Assembly (NCBI GenBank): GCA_938001865.1
Contig: CALLAW010000001.1
Location: 1-41,151, forward strand
Source of the DNA: an uncultured Saprospiraceae bacterium
GTDB lineage: Bacteria; Bacteroidota; Bacteroidia; Chitinophagales; Saprospiraceae
Reading direction: 5' to 3'
DNA: 41,151 nucleotides
Part shown: piece by piece, positions 24,371 to 33,793 of the stretch
Position numbering within the stretch: the stretch's first letter is position 1
Layout of the letters: every line of letters starts with the position of its first letter
Notes under the pieces: model-generated
Seen by the model: only the letters and a program-made list of their open reading frames with translations
Told to the model about the DNA's origin: nothing
Databases searched by the model: none
Position numbers and translations under genes: made by a program

Positions 24371-26269
24371 ATGAGTGATAGCATCAAACACGAATGTGGA
24401 TTAGCTCTAATCCGATTGAGAAAACCGCTAGATTACTACCATGAGAAGTATGGTACAGCTCTGTATGGACTCAATAAGCTCCACGTACTCCTCCAGAAGC
24501 AGCGGAATCGTGGACAAGATGGTGCTGGTATCGCAACGATCAAATTGGACCCTCTGCCAGGGAATAGATATATCAGCCGTAAGCGGAGTAATAGTTCACA
24601 ATATCTCAAAGATCTCTTCACAGAGGTCTATGCCCGATTCAATGACGTCCCGAAGGAAAAATTTGATGATCCACAATGGCTCAAGGCAAACAGACCATAT
24701 ACAGGTGAGATCCTGCTCGGACACCTTAGGTATGGTACGCATGGCGCCAATACGATAGAGACGGTCCATCCATTCCTCAGACAGAACAATTGGATCACAA
24801 GGAATCTGGTCATGGCTGGTAACTTCAACATGACTAACATGAAGGAGTTATTTGATGAGTTGATCTCATTTGGCCAGCACCCTAAGGAGAGATCAGATAC
24901 CGTCACGATTATGGAGAAGATCGGTCACTTCCTCGATCTCGAAGTGGACAAACTCTTCAATTGGTTCAAGGCAGAAGGCTATAGCAATGAAGAGATCACC
25001 ACTCTCATTGCTGAGAATATCGATGTCAAGCGAGTCCTCCAGCGAGCTACGCGTAAGATAGATGGCGGATATGTCATGGCAGGGATTATCGGACACGGGG
25101 ATGCATTCGTGATGCGTGATCCCGCTGGGATCAGACCAGCATACTACTACGCAGATGATGAGATAGTCGCAGTAGCCTCAGAGAGACCTGCACTGATGAC
25201 TACATTTGGCGTACACTATGATGATATCAAAGAACTCCCTCGGGGTAATGCCATCATCATCAAGAAGAATGGAGACTATACCATCGATCTCTGTAAGGAT
25301 CAATTGACTCGTAAGGCATGCTCATTCGAACGAATCTACTTCTCGCGAGGGAATGACAAAGAAATCTACCAAGAAAGAAAAGAACTCGGGAAGCTCCTCG
25401 CCGATCGAGTCTTAGCAGCAGCTAATTACGACTTTAAGCATACAGTGTTTTCCTTCATCCCCAATACAGCGGAGACTGCATATATCGGTATGGCAGAAGA
25501 ACTCCAACATATCTGTAATCGGATGAAGGGTGAGCAACTCAAAGCAGCAGCACTGAGTGGCAAGATTACAGATGAGGCAATTGACGAAATCCTCAAGCAG
25601 AATCCAAGAATGGATAAGCTCGCTGTCAAAGATGCTAAGATGAGGACCTTCATCGCTGATGATGTCAGTAGAAAAGAGATGGTAAGTACCGTCTATGATG
25701 TCACATATGGTATCATAGAGAACTATAAAGATACTATCGTGGTCATGGACGACTCGATCGTCAGAGGTACCACTCTCAGAGATAGCGTCATCCGTATCCT
25801 CAATCGACTCAAACCTAAGCGAATCATCGTAGTCTCATCTGCACCTCAGATCAGATATCCAGATTGCTATGGGATAGATATGAGTAAGATGAATAGTTTC
25901 GTCGCATTCAACGCCTTGATAGCACTCCTAGAGCAAGATGGCAAAGAACACCTCATCGAAGAGACATATCAGAGATGCGTACAAGCTAATCAACGGCCAC
26001 TGGCTCAGATCACCAATGAGCTCAAGCCACTCTACGACCTCTATACCCAGGAGCAAATCTCTCATAAAATCAGCGAAATGCTGACACCAACAGACCTAGA
26101 TATCGAGGTGACAATCATCTACCAATCTATCGAGAACCTCCACAAGGCTTGTCCAGACAATACTGGAGATTGGTACTTCTCAGGTAACTATCCGACACTA
26201 GGTGGTAATCGAGTAGTCAATAAGGCATTTATCAATTACTTCGAGAAGAGTGACGTGAGGGCATACTAA
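24371..26269 (+). CDS. purF: Amidophosphoribosyltransferase (PurF-like)
   Basis: This is a 632-residue, two-domain enzyme of purine synthesis that makes phosphoribosylamine from PRPP and glutamine. The Ntn glutaminase domain has its nucleophile as Cys9 (ECGLAL), followed by RGQDGAGIAT (near 50) and the HLRYGTHG motif (near 119). The phosphoribosyltransferase domain has the PRPP loop VVMDDSIVRGTT (457-468) and PDCYGIDM after it. Because Cys9 is internal, an eight-residue propeptide ending in Glu must be removed, as in B. subtilis PurF, which is also cut after Glu. The protein is longer than the roughly 500-residue E. coli enzyme because of insertions in both domains, as is usual for Bacteroidota homologues. 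Confidence 0.88.
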   Translation: MSDSIKHECGLALIRLRKPLDYYHEKYGTALYGLNKLHVLLQKQRNRGQDGAGIATIKLDPLPGNRYISRKRSNSSQYLKDLFTEVYARFNDVPKEKFDDPQWLKANRPYTGEILLGHLRYGTHGANTIETVHPFLRQNNWITRNLVMAGNFNMTNMKELFDELISFGQHPKERSDTVTIMEKIGHFLDLEVDKLFNWFKAEGYSNEEITTLIAENIDVKRVLQRATRKIDGGYVMAGIIGHGDAFVMRDPAGIRPAYYYADDEIVAVASERPALMTTFGVHYDDIKELPRGNAIIIKKNGDYTIDLCKDQLTRKACSFERIYFSRGNDKEIYQERKELGKLLADRVLAAANYDFKHTVFSFIPNTAETAYIGMAEELQHICNRMKGEQLKAAALSGKITDEAIDEILKQNPRMDKLAVKDAKMRTFIADDVSRKEMVSTVYDVTYGIIENYKDTIVVMDDSIVRGTTLRDSVIRILNRLKPKRIIVVSSAPQIRYPDCYGIDMSKMNSFVAFNALIALLEQDGKEHLIEETYQRCVQANQRPLAQITNELKPLYDLYTQEQISHKISEMLTPTDLDIEVTIIYQSIENLHKACPDNTGDWYFSGNYPTLGGNRVVNKAFINYFEKSDVRAY

Positions 26270-26522
26270 GGAGAAGGCAGTAAGCTGATACTTCCGTAAA
26301 AATTTCATCTGAGGATCCAGCAGAAGGAGTAGACTCAACTCACCCTACAATAAATAGCTACGAGCAACAGGCGTAATCGCATACTGAGACGTGTGATAGT
26401 GTGAGTTTTTTTCCCACTAGTTGTTAAATGTGTTGCCCTTGAATAGTGATTAGCAATTAATTACAGATTAAATAAATAATTAATGTGTATATTTGACATT
26501 ATTTACTCTGAATTGAACAGTT
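26270..26522. other. Spacer between purF and the SPOR gene, with promoter
   Basis: There is no gene in this 253-base gap. An eight-T run (26405-26412) follows GTGAG that could pair with CTCAC about 65 bases upstream, which is a weak terminator at best. TATATTTG (26488-26495) matches the -7 consensus 28 bases before the ATG at 26523. Confidence 0.4.
26488..26495 (+). promoter_or_regulatory. -7 box TATATTTG upstream of the SPOR gene
   Basis: Exact TAnnTTTG match 28 bases before the start codon at 26523; no convincing TTG at -33. Confidence 0.45.
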
Positions 26523-27104
26523 ATGAACAATATCGTAAGAATCATCCTCTATATCGTGGGTATTACTCTGCTCTATCTCTGGATAAGTACAGCCATGGAA
26601 GGGTGTAGTAAGCAGAAGGCTAGAGACCTTGCAGCTCAGACAGAGCAAGATGCAGAAGTAGTCAACGCAGAAGAGTACTTTGAAGATAATGAATTTGAGG
26701 GAGGTCAAACCATAGACTTGAGTGAAGATGATTCGTTTGAGACTGATGGTACGACTACAGACTATACTGCTCTAGATGAGGCAATAGACAAGACATTTGA
26801 AGAAGCAGCTCCTCAGGCTGCAGCTCCAGTATCTCAGCCCACACAATCTGTGCAGAAGACCTATCGTAACACTGGGAGTGGTAAGCATATGGTCATCGCT
26901 GGCAACTTCCTCCAAGAGAACAATGCAGATAAGATGGTAAGGAAACTCAAGAATATGGGTTACTCAGCTGAGAAGGTAGTATTCAACTACTCTCAATATC
27001 ACTCCGTACTTGCAATCAGAAGCAATGATTACTCATCAGTGTCCAATGTCTCTAGCGAATTGAAACGAAACGGTATAGATAACTACATCAAGACTCAAAA
27101 GTAA
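26523..27104 (+). CDS. SPOR-domain membrane protein
   Basis: This is a 193-residue single-pass protein: an N-terminal transmembrane helix (about 5-23), an acidic, Ala/Pro-rich linker (about 35-115) and a C-terminal SPOR domain (about 117-190; begins GKHMVIAGNF, ends in the NYIKTQK strand). SPOR domains bind glycan strands lacking stem peptides and mark division sites. It overlaps the HMCES/YedK-like gene by one base (TAATG), so the two are co-translated although their functions seem unrelated. Confidence 0.85.
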   Translation: MNNIVRIILYIVGITLLYLWISTAMEGCSKQKARDLAAQTEQDAEVVNAEEYFEDNEFEGGQTIDLSEDDSFETDGTTTDYTALDEAIDKTFEEAAPQAAAPVSQPTQSVQKTYRNTGSGKHMVIAGNFLQENNADKMVRKLKNMGYSAEKVVFNYSQYHSVLAIRSNDYSSVSNVSSELKRNGIDNYIKTQK

Positions 27105-27826
27105 TGTGTGGGAGGTCTTCGCTTACACTGACCGAAAAACAAATAGAAGAACGCTTCAATGCAACATTCTACTCTGACGATCTCGTCAAGTACAACCCAC
27201 TCCCTAACTATAATGTAGCACCCTCTCACTATCATCCAGTCATCACTCAGAGTGATCCTAGGATGATCCAACTCTATAAGTGGGGACTCGTACCATTCTG
27301 GGCCAATGACCCAAAGATTGGTTATAAGATGATCAATGCTAGGATAGAGACTGTTGCTGAGAAGCCAGCCTATAGAGAAGCTATAAAGACACGGCGATGT
27401 CTGATCCCTATCGACGGATTCTATGAGTGGAAGAAGAGTAATAATAAGAAAGTCCCCTTCCGTATCGTACCCACTAACACCGAAGTCGTCTCTCTGGCTG
27501 GACTCTGCGAGTCATGGAAGCAACCCGATGGACAGACTCTGCACACATTTACTATCATCACACAACCGGCGAGTGATAAAGTCTCTACTGTCCATGATCG
27601 GATGCCAGCCATGCTCCTCCCCGAGGTCGAAGAGCAATGGTTAGATACACAGATCAGTCCAGCACAAGCACTGGAGATCATCTCCCCATATCCCGATGAA
27701 TATCTCGATGTCTATCAAGTCTCATCAGAGGTTAACTCCGTAAAGAACAATAATCCAAGTCTCGTCTTACCTGCCGATAATGACGATCAGGATACTACTC
27801 AAGCACAGCAACTCTCCTTATTCTGA
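27104..27826 (+). CDS. yedK: SRAP (HMCES/YedK) DNA-protein crosslink protein
   Basis: This is a 240-residue SRAP protein that covalently shields abasic sites in single-stranded DNA through Cys2. It starts MCGR, so Met removal exposes the reactive Cys. The other active-site residues are visible: Asn78 (MINARIET), Glu108 (GFYEW) and His164 (VHDRMPAML). The length is close to E. coli YedK (222), with a short C-terminal extension ending in QLSLF, which resembles a clamp-binding (QL-x-LF) peptide. The clamp interaction is inference. It overlaps the SPOR gene by one base. Confidence 0.93.
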   Translation: MCGRSSLTLTEKQIEERFNATFYSDDLVKYNPLPNYNVAPSHYHPVITQSDPRMIQLYKWGLVPFWANDPKIGYKMINARIETVAEKPAYREAIKTRRCLIPIDGFYEWKKSNNKKVPFRIVPTNTEVVSLAGLCESWKQPDGQTLHTFTIITQPASDKVSTVHDRMPAMLLPEVEEQWLDTQISPAQALEIISPYPDEYLDVYQVSSEVNSVKNNNPSLVLPADNDDQDTTQAQQLSLF

Positions 27827-27973
27827 GAGGAGATAAGCATTCAATCTAATTGTCAAGGCTGACAAATTGGGTCATTATCTGTTGTAACGATTTGATATCC
27901 AAGTCTAGGAGTGTTAACTTGGTCTGCTATTCCATATCTTATAGTATGGAACAAACCTGATAATATAGACACT

Positions 27974-30900
27974 ATGACACCTAGACTCTCCCCGAAATCA
28001 TTATTGACAATCTTATGTATCATCTCTTGGACTTACATCTCTGCACAGACAGATCTATGGTTCAAAGTCTCAGACGAAGCATTGAGTAATGCCCCTTATC
28101 AGAGACAGATCTTACCTGACATCTATCACACATTTGACTTAGATCTCAACTCACTGAGTAAGCAACTCCAAGACTCTCCAGAGAGATTCTCAGATGCAGC
28201 TCGGACAGAGGCTCAGCTCCCAATCGTGGAGATACCCAATGCAGATGGCCAGCTGCAGTCATATAGATTTGTAAAGTCATCGGTGATGCATCCAGATCTC
28301 TCGGCTAAGTACCCAGCGATCAATACCTATATCGGAGTCTGCGTAGATAATCCAAGTCAGATCATACACTGCGGAGTCTCGCATAAGGGGTTTCATGGAA
28401 TGATCAAATCTCCAGATCAGAGTACTGCATACATCGACATTTACGCAAGTGGGATGACAGATAAGTACGTTGTCTACTCTCGTAAAGATTATCAGAGGAC
28501 CCAGCAATTCACTTGTCTGGTGGAAGACGAAATCAAAAAGGTAAATCGCAACCTTGAAGCCCCATCGAGAATAGCTGGCGACTGTCAACTCAGGATCTAT
28601 GACTTGGCCTTGGCGTGTACTGGTGAGTATGCACAGTTCCACGGGGGCACTGTCGAAGATGTGATGGCAGAGTTCGTCATATCGATGACGAGGGTCAATG
28701 GGATCTACGAGACCGATGCCAACTTGACGATGGTCCTTATCCCTAATAATGATGATCTGATCTTCCTCAATGGAACCACTGACCCATATACCAATAATAA
28801 TGGTGGTGCTATGCTCAACGAAAATCAAAATACAATTGATGATATAATAGGGATAGATAACTATCATATCGGTCATGTATTCTCCACAGGTGGTGGTGGT
28901 ATAGCTCAGTTACGAGCTCCGTGTGGAGAAGGAAAAGCAAGAGGAGTCACTGGACTTGGTAACCCGACGGGAGACCCCTTCTGGGTAGATTATGTGGCAC
29001 ATGAGATAGGACATCAGTTCGGAGGTAATCACACACAAAACAATAACTGTAATCGGGCTGGTAATGCAGCAGTAGAGCCAGGGAGTGCTAGTACTATCAT
29101 GGGATATGCAGGGATCTGTGCACCCAACGTACAGAACAATAGTGATGATCACTTCCATGCCTATAACCTTGCCGAGATTGCTGACTTTCTGAGTGGCAAC
29201 GGAGGGACCTGTCCTGAGTTGGCCCCTAATGGTAATATCGCTCCAGAGATCGTAGTCGCAGCAGATTCATATATCGTACCAGTAGGGACATCATTGAGAT
29301 TGACAGCTACAGCGACTGACCAGGATGAGGATAATGCACTGACTTACTGTTGGGAGCAGATGGATAGTGAGGTGGCTAACATGCCGCCACAACCTACGAA
29401 TACGGCAGGCCCAGCATTCAGATCAATTAGCCCCACGACATCTCCCACAAGATACTTACCCAATATAGATGCAATTATCGCTGGTGTCACGCCAGATTGG
29501 GAAGTATTACCAAGTGTGACGAGAGAGATGGATTGGAGATGTACAGTAAGAGATAATAATATCGGTGGTGGATGTACTGCTGAGGCAGATGTTACATTGA
29601 CATTTACCGAGAGTGCAGGGCCCTTCCTAGTAGAGGTGCCCAATACGAGTGATGTCATCTGGCGAGTAGGTGGAATCGAGACGGTAGAGTGGGATGTGGC
29701 AAGTACTGACGTAGCTCCAGTCAATACTCCGATGGTTGATATCCTCCTCTCAAGCGATGGAGGACTTACTTATCCTGACGTACTCGCGACTGCGATACCT
29801 AATACAGGAAGTGCTAACATACAAGTCCCTTTCGTAATCACGGACCAAGCAAGAGTAATGGTTGCTGGAAGTGACAATGTCTTCTTTGATATCTCTAATG
29901 ATAACTTTAGTATCCTTGAACCATTGGTTGCAACGTTCAATATGATTGTAGATGAGAGTATCCAAGTGGCTTGTGCCGGTGAGGACGTCAACTATGATAT
30001 TACGCTGATTTCATTCCTAGACTATGATGAGGAGGTGACCTTCAGTACATTGGGAGCACCTGAGGCGATAGACATCCAGTTTGCATCAGCCACTACTCCA
30101 TCTGTAGGATCTAATGTGCTTACAGTAATTGGAGCAGATACTCTAGAGCCTGGGACTTATCTATTTGATATCGTAGGAGAGTCGATAGACACTCTCATGA
30201 CCTCACCAGTCGAACTGATTGTCCGTCAACCTATACTCCCTACGGAACTTACACAACCTGTAGATGGTGCTACACAATTAGCCAATGGAGGACTTACACT
30301 TGAGTGGAATATTGGTGGAGGTGAAGATGAGTTCCTCGTAGAGTTGAGTACTGATCCAGGATTTAGCAATATCGTAGCGACGACGACTACACCAGAGAAT
30401 CTCTTCGACTTAGAGATACTCTCTAGCGGTACTGTGTATTACTGGAGAGTCAAGGGGATCAACCAATGCGAAGACGGTGAGTTCGGTCCTACGTATGCAT
30501 TCCAGACCTCTGTAATGGATATCTGTGAGACTTATGAGAGTGATGATAACTTCCCAATCCAAATACCACCAGATATCACATCAACAATAGAGATCGTAGG
30601 TGCCGAAATCGGGAATTACATCAAAGTAAATATAGATGTGATCCACGAGTGGGTTGGCGACATTGCGGGTACATTGACAGCTCCGAATGGTGATGAGTTA
30701 ATATTATTTGACCAACCTGGGATTGAGAATACTCAGTTTGGCTGCGAATTTGATAACCTGTTAGTCTCATTCTTCGATGTAGCCGAAAACACAGCTGATG
30801 ACTTTGCAAATACTTGTGAAGATGAATTCCCTGCAATCAGTGGAGACTATCAGCCTGTCAATAGTCTATCGGCATATAACAATACTGATGTAAATGGCAC

Positions 30901-33787
30901 TTGGGCATTTAACCTCAATGACCTCTTCCCTCAAGCTGACGACGGAGCACTACAGAGCTGGTCTATTGAGATCTGTCGTCCTCTAGAGACAGGAGATCTA
31001 GTAGTAGACAACCAAGCACTTATCGTACCACAGGGGATGTCCGAGATTATCTCTCAAGACGTCCTAGAGACGAGTGGTCAAGCCAATTTGATCTTCTATA
31101 CAATCGTCTCTCTGCCTTCCAAAGGAACACTCCAAGTCAATAATATCGATGCCACTATTGGGACGAGATTTACACAAAGTGTATTGAATAATGGATTGGT
31201 TGCATATATCCATAGTGGTATAGATATAGAGGGAGATAGCTTCTCTTATGACATCGTAGATGATAAGAGCAACTGGTTGCAAGGTGGTGTACAAGAGATA
31301 CAGATCTTAGCTAATGACCTGAGTATAACTGGGAATGTGACTGCTCAGATCTCTTGCCCTAGTGGCAGTGATGGAGAGATAGTAATCAATATAGAAGGAG
31401 GTAACCCTCCGTATACTTACTCAGTGGATGGTGCAGTCGTTGCAGAAGATATCCCCGACCTGAGTTATCTAGTGAATGGTCTAGCAGCTGGATCGTATGA
31501 GATCAATGTCGTTGATCGATTTGATTATGAGCAGACAATTACAGTAGATATCGAAGATGCAGAGCCGATGCAACTCAATATATCAGAAGACTTCAATACG
31601 ATAACAGCGAATGTTACTGGAGGTACGCCTCCATATCAGTATCGTATCAATGATGGAGACCTTCAGTCAAGTCCAACATTCTCTAATCTCAATAATGCGA
31701 CGTATACTCTCGTCGTAGTAGATAATAATGGATGCGAGATGAGTGATCAAGTCATCATTGATATCGAAGGGTTACAAGCAACTGCAGCATTATCTAATGA
31801 CCTCCTCTGCTCTGATGACAGCGATGCTGCGGTTATCATTGATGCTGTCGATGGGTTGCCTCCATATCAATACCGTATCGTAGGTCGACCATGGCAAGAC
31901 TCCAATCTCTTCGAAGGACTCCAAGCGGGTAACTACACATTCAGAGTAAGGGATAGTCAAGGTACTCTGATCAATCTCCCATTTATCATCAACCAACCAG
32001 ACCCAATCATCTTAGATATAGACATGGGTATCAATAGCTTCACCATAAATGCATCAGGTGGCACTGGAGATCTGATATCCCTGCTAGATGGGAATGTCTT
32101 GCTTGATAATGTCGTAACTGACCTGGTCAATGGCGACTATACACTGACAGTTATCGACGACAACCAATGTGAAGTTACTGAGGTCATTACTATAGCTATC
32201 GATGACTTGACGCTGGATGTAGATGTGGTGTCAGGGATAGAGTGCTTCGGCGATGCTACTGCAGGTGTGATGCTCATGGCAAATGGCGGAGTCCCTCCAT
32301 ATCGATATAGGATCGTCGGAGAAGCAATCCAAGATTCGCCTGTCTTTGCAGATCTTAGAGCAAGGATATACACATTCAGAGTCATAGATGCAAGAGGTGA
32401 GACGACAGACGTCTCCTATACAATCACCCAGCCGGATATCATCACAGGTGATCTTATCATCGTCAATAATATGATCACTGTTAGTGCTAACGGCGGTACT
32501 GGGAGTCTCACCTATCAGATAGATGGTAGACCACCACAGAGTGACAATACATTTGACAATCTGGACAATGGAATCTATGCCATCCGTATCACTGACCAAC
32601 TTGGATGCACCGTGACTATAGAAGCTGTGATAGCTGTCCCAGAGTTGCTTGGAGAGGTCAGTGCTCTCTCCGCGATAAGCTGCACAGATGATACCGACGG
32701 GAGTCTGACTCTCTCAGCGATCAGTGGTATCCCTCCATACACTTACTCTATCGATGGTGTCAACTATCAAGATTCTGCAATCTTTAGTGGATTAGGAGCT
32801 GGCAACTATCAGCCTACTATACGAGATAGTATAGGTCAAGTAACTGAGTTGGATATTGTGACGCTTGCTAACCCCGAACTCATCGTGGTAACCGTCACTC
32901 CATTTGGCCAGACCATCGAGGTATCTGCTACTGGTGGTACAGCACCTTACAATTATAGTGTGGGTGGGAGTGACTTCCAAGCTGATGGAGGATTTACAGG
33001 ATTGGTCAATGGAGATTATGAGATCTTAGTAGTAGATAGCAATGGTTGTGAAAGTAGCCTAGACTACCAACTCAATAGTCTTCAATCCTTTGATATCAAT
33101 GTGAGTCCAATCAGCTGTGCTGGAGAGTTAGACGGAGACCTCACTATTATTGATGTCGTGGGTGGTATGATGCCATATACATACTCTATCAATGGTGTGA
33201 TATATGTACCACAAGCAACATTCGATGGGTTAGATGCAGATACATATGAGGTTACAGTACAAGATGCTTCAGGATATTCCATAGGGCCATTGACAGTAGA
33301 GCTCACAGATCCACCAGTACTTACTCTTGACTTCAGTACCAGCTCAGGATCAATAGACTTGATCGGTACAGGGGGCACTGGTGACCTACAATATTCTCTA
33401 GACGGAGGAGAGACATTCCAGGATTCACCAACATTTACAGGAGTACTCAATGATAACTATCTAGCAGTAGTGATGGATGCGAATGGTTGTACTACCGAAG
33501 TAGCAATCATGCTGAGCAATACAGATGATGTCAACGATAGGTGGGAGTTCGGTATCAATCCTAATCCAAGTAACGGTCATATCAGTCTCCATCTTGACAG
33601 TGATAGCTCTGGACAGTTCAGAGTCAATATTACCAATGCGCTGGGGCAAATAGTCTATGATGATATCATCGAAGATCAGAGTGACATACATACTCTCAAT
33701 CTGAATTACTTACCAAATGGTCAGTATCAACTTATGGTTACTAATGGACAAAAAAGTGGAGTAAAAAAATTCGTTATTCAACACTAG
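27974..33787 (+). CDS. Giant T9SS-secreted zinc metalloprotease/adhesin with SprB-like repeats
   Basis: This is a 1937-residue secreted protein. ATG 27974 is chosen because a signal peptide (cleavage after YISAQ) follows it; the frame runs on to GTG 27911. Order: propeptide-like region (to about 190), reprolysin/M12B-type zincin with HEIGHQFGGNH (His343, His347, His353), Ig/cadherin-like segments (about 410-750), Fn3-like domain (about 752-843), proprotein-convertase P-like domain (about 849-1003), CSPG/cadherin-like domain (about 1006-1112), ten SprB-like half repeats (about 1115-1850) and a type A T9SS sorting domain (about 1856-1937; NPNPSNG start, KKFVIQH end). It would cross the outer membrane via T9SS, lose the C-terminal domain and be attached to the surface or released. 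Substrate unknown. GTG 33794 of the next gene lies seven bases downstream. Confidence 0.93.
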   Translation: MTPRLSPKSLLTILCIISWTYISAQTDLWFKVSDEALSNAPYQRQILPDIYHTFDLDLNSLSKQLQDSPERFSDAARTEAQLPIVEIPNADGQLQSYRFVKSSVMHPDLSAKYPAINTYIGVCVDNPSQIIHCGVSHKGFHGMIKSPDQSTAYIDIYASGMTDKYVVYSRKDYQRTQQFTCLVEDEIKKVNRNLEAPSRIAGDCQLRIYDLALACTGEYAQFHGGTVEDVMAEFVISMTRVNGIYETDANLTMVLIPNNDDLIFLNGTTDPYTNNNGGAMLNENQNTIDDIIGIDNYHIGHVFSTGGGGIAQLRAPCGEGKARGVTGLGNPTGDPFWVDYVAHEIGHQFGGNHTQNNNCNRAGNAAVEPGSASTIMGYAGICAPNVQNNSDDHFHAYNLAEIADFLSGNGGTCPELAPNGNIAPEIVVAADSYIVPVGTSLRLTATATDQDEDNALTYCWEQMDSEVANMPPQPTNTAGPAFRSISPTTSPTRYLPNIDAIIAGVTPDWEVLPSVTREMDWRCTVRDNNIGGGCTAEADVTLTFTESAGPFLVEVPNTSDVIWRVGGIETVEWDVASTDVAPVNTPMVDILLSSDGGLTYPDVLATAIPNTGSANIQVPFVITDQARVMVAGSDNVFFDISNDNFSILEPLVATFNMIVDESIQVACAGEDVNYDITLISFLDYDEEVTFSTLGAPEAIDIQFASATTPSVGSNVLTVIGADTLEPGTYLFDIVGESIDTLMTSPVELIVRQPILPTELTQPVDGATQLANGGLTLEWNIGGGEDEFLVELSTDPGFSNIVATTTTPENLFDLEILSSGTVYYWRVKGINQCEDGEFGPTYAFQTSVMDICETYESDDNFPIQIPPDITSTIEIVGAEIGNYIKVNIDVIHEWVGDIAGTLTAPNGDELILFDQPGIENTQFGCEFDNLLVSFFDVAENTADDFANTCEDEFPAISGDYQPVNSLSAYNNTDVNGTWAFNLNDLFPQADDGALQSWSIEICRPLETGDLVVDNQALIVPQGMSEIISQDVLETSGQANLIFYTIVSLPSKGTLQVNNIDATIGTRFTQSVLNNGLVAYIHSGIDIEGDSFSYDIVDDKSNWLQGGVQEIQILANDLSITGNVTAQISCPSGSDGEIVINIEGGNPPYTYSVDGAVVAEDIPDLSYLVNGLAAGSYEINVVDRFDYEQTITVDIEDAEPMQLNISEDFNTITANVTGGTPPYQYRINDGDLQSSPTFSNLNNATYTLVVVDNNGCEMSDQVIIDIEGLQATAALSNDLLCSDDSDAAVIIDAVDGLPPYQYRIVGRPWQDSNLFEGLQAGNYTFRVRDSQGTLINLPFIINQPDPIILDIDMGINSFTINASGGTGDLISLLDGNVLLDNVVTDLVNGDYTLTVIDDNQCEVTEVITIAIDDLTLDVDVVSGIECFGDATAGVMLMANGGVPPYRYRIVGEAIQDSPVFADLRARIYTFRVIDARGETTDVSYTITQPDIITGDLIIVNNMITVSANGGTGSLTYQIDGRPPQSDNTFDNLDNGIYAIRITDQLGCTVTIEAVIAVPELLGEVSALSAISCTDDTDGSLTLSAISGIPPYTYSIDGVNYQDSAIFSGLGAGNYQPTIRDSIGQVTELDIVTLANPELIVVTVTPFGQTIEVSATGGTAPYNYSVGGSDFQADGGFTGLVNGDYEILVVDSNGCESSLDYQLNSLQSFDINVSPISCAGELDGDLTIIDVVGGMMPYTYSINGVIYVPQATFDGLDADTYEVTVQDASGYSIGPLTVELTDPPVLTLDFSTSSGSIDLIGTGGTGDLQYSLDGGETFQDSPTFTGVLNDNYLAVVMDANGCTTEVAIMLSNTDDVNDRWEFGINPNPSNGHISLHLDSDSSGQFRVNITNALGQIVYDDIIEDQSDIHTLNLNYLPNGQYQLMVTNGQKSGVKKFVIQH
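31336..33525 (+). repeat. Ten SprB-like repeat units in five alternating A-B pairs
   Basis: Each unit is about 70 codons. Type A units begin with a Cys motif (e.g. ISCTDDTDGS) and a GG-x-PPYTYSIDG core, and most end near a QP or similar Pro. Type B units lack that Cys, have a GGTG-x-L-x-Y core and end with a DxNGC motif. Approximate unit starts are 31336(A), 31567(B), 31786(A), 32014(B), 32214(A), 32434(B), 32645(A), 32884(B), 33094(A) and 33313(B). Units are divergent at DNA level, so the array is old. Confidence 0.8.
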
Positions 33788-33793
33788 AATACC

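Noticed and set aside
27911-27973. GTG start giving a 21-residue N-terminal extension of the giant protease
   Set aside because: A normal signal peptide begins at ATG 27974; the extension would bury it behind an unrelated segment.
31336-33525. Repeated DNA in the giant gene considered as a tandem or CRISPR-like array
   Set aside because: The repeats are protein-level (about 70 codons each), divergent in DNA and in frame throughout; no short identical repeats with unique spacers exist anywhere in the window.
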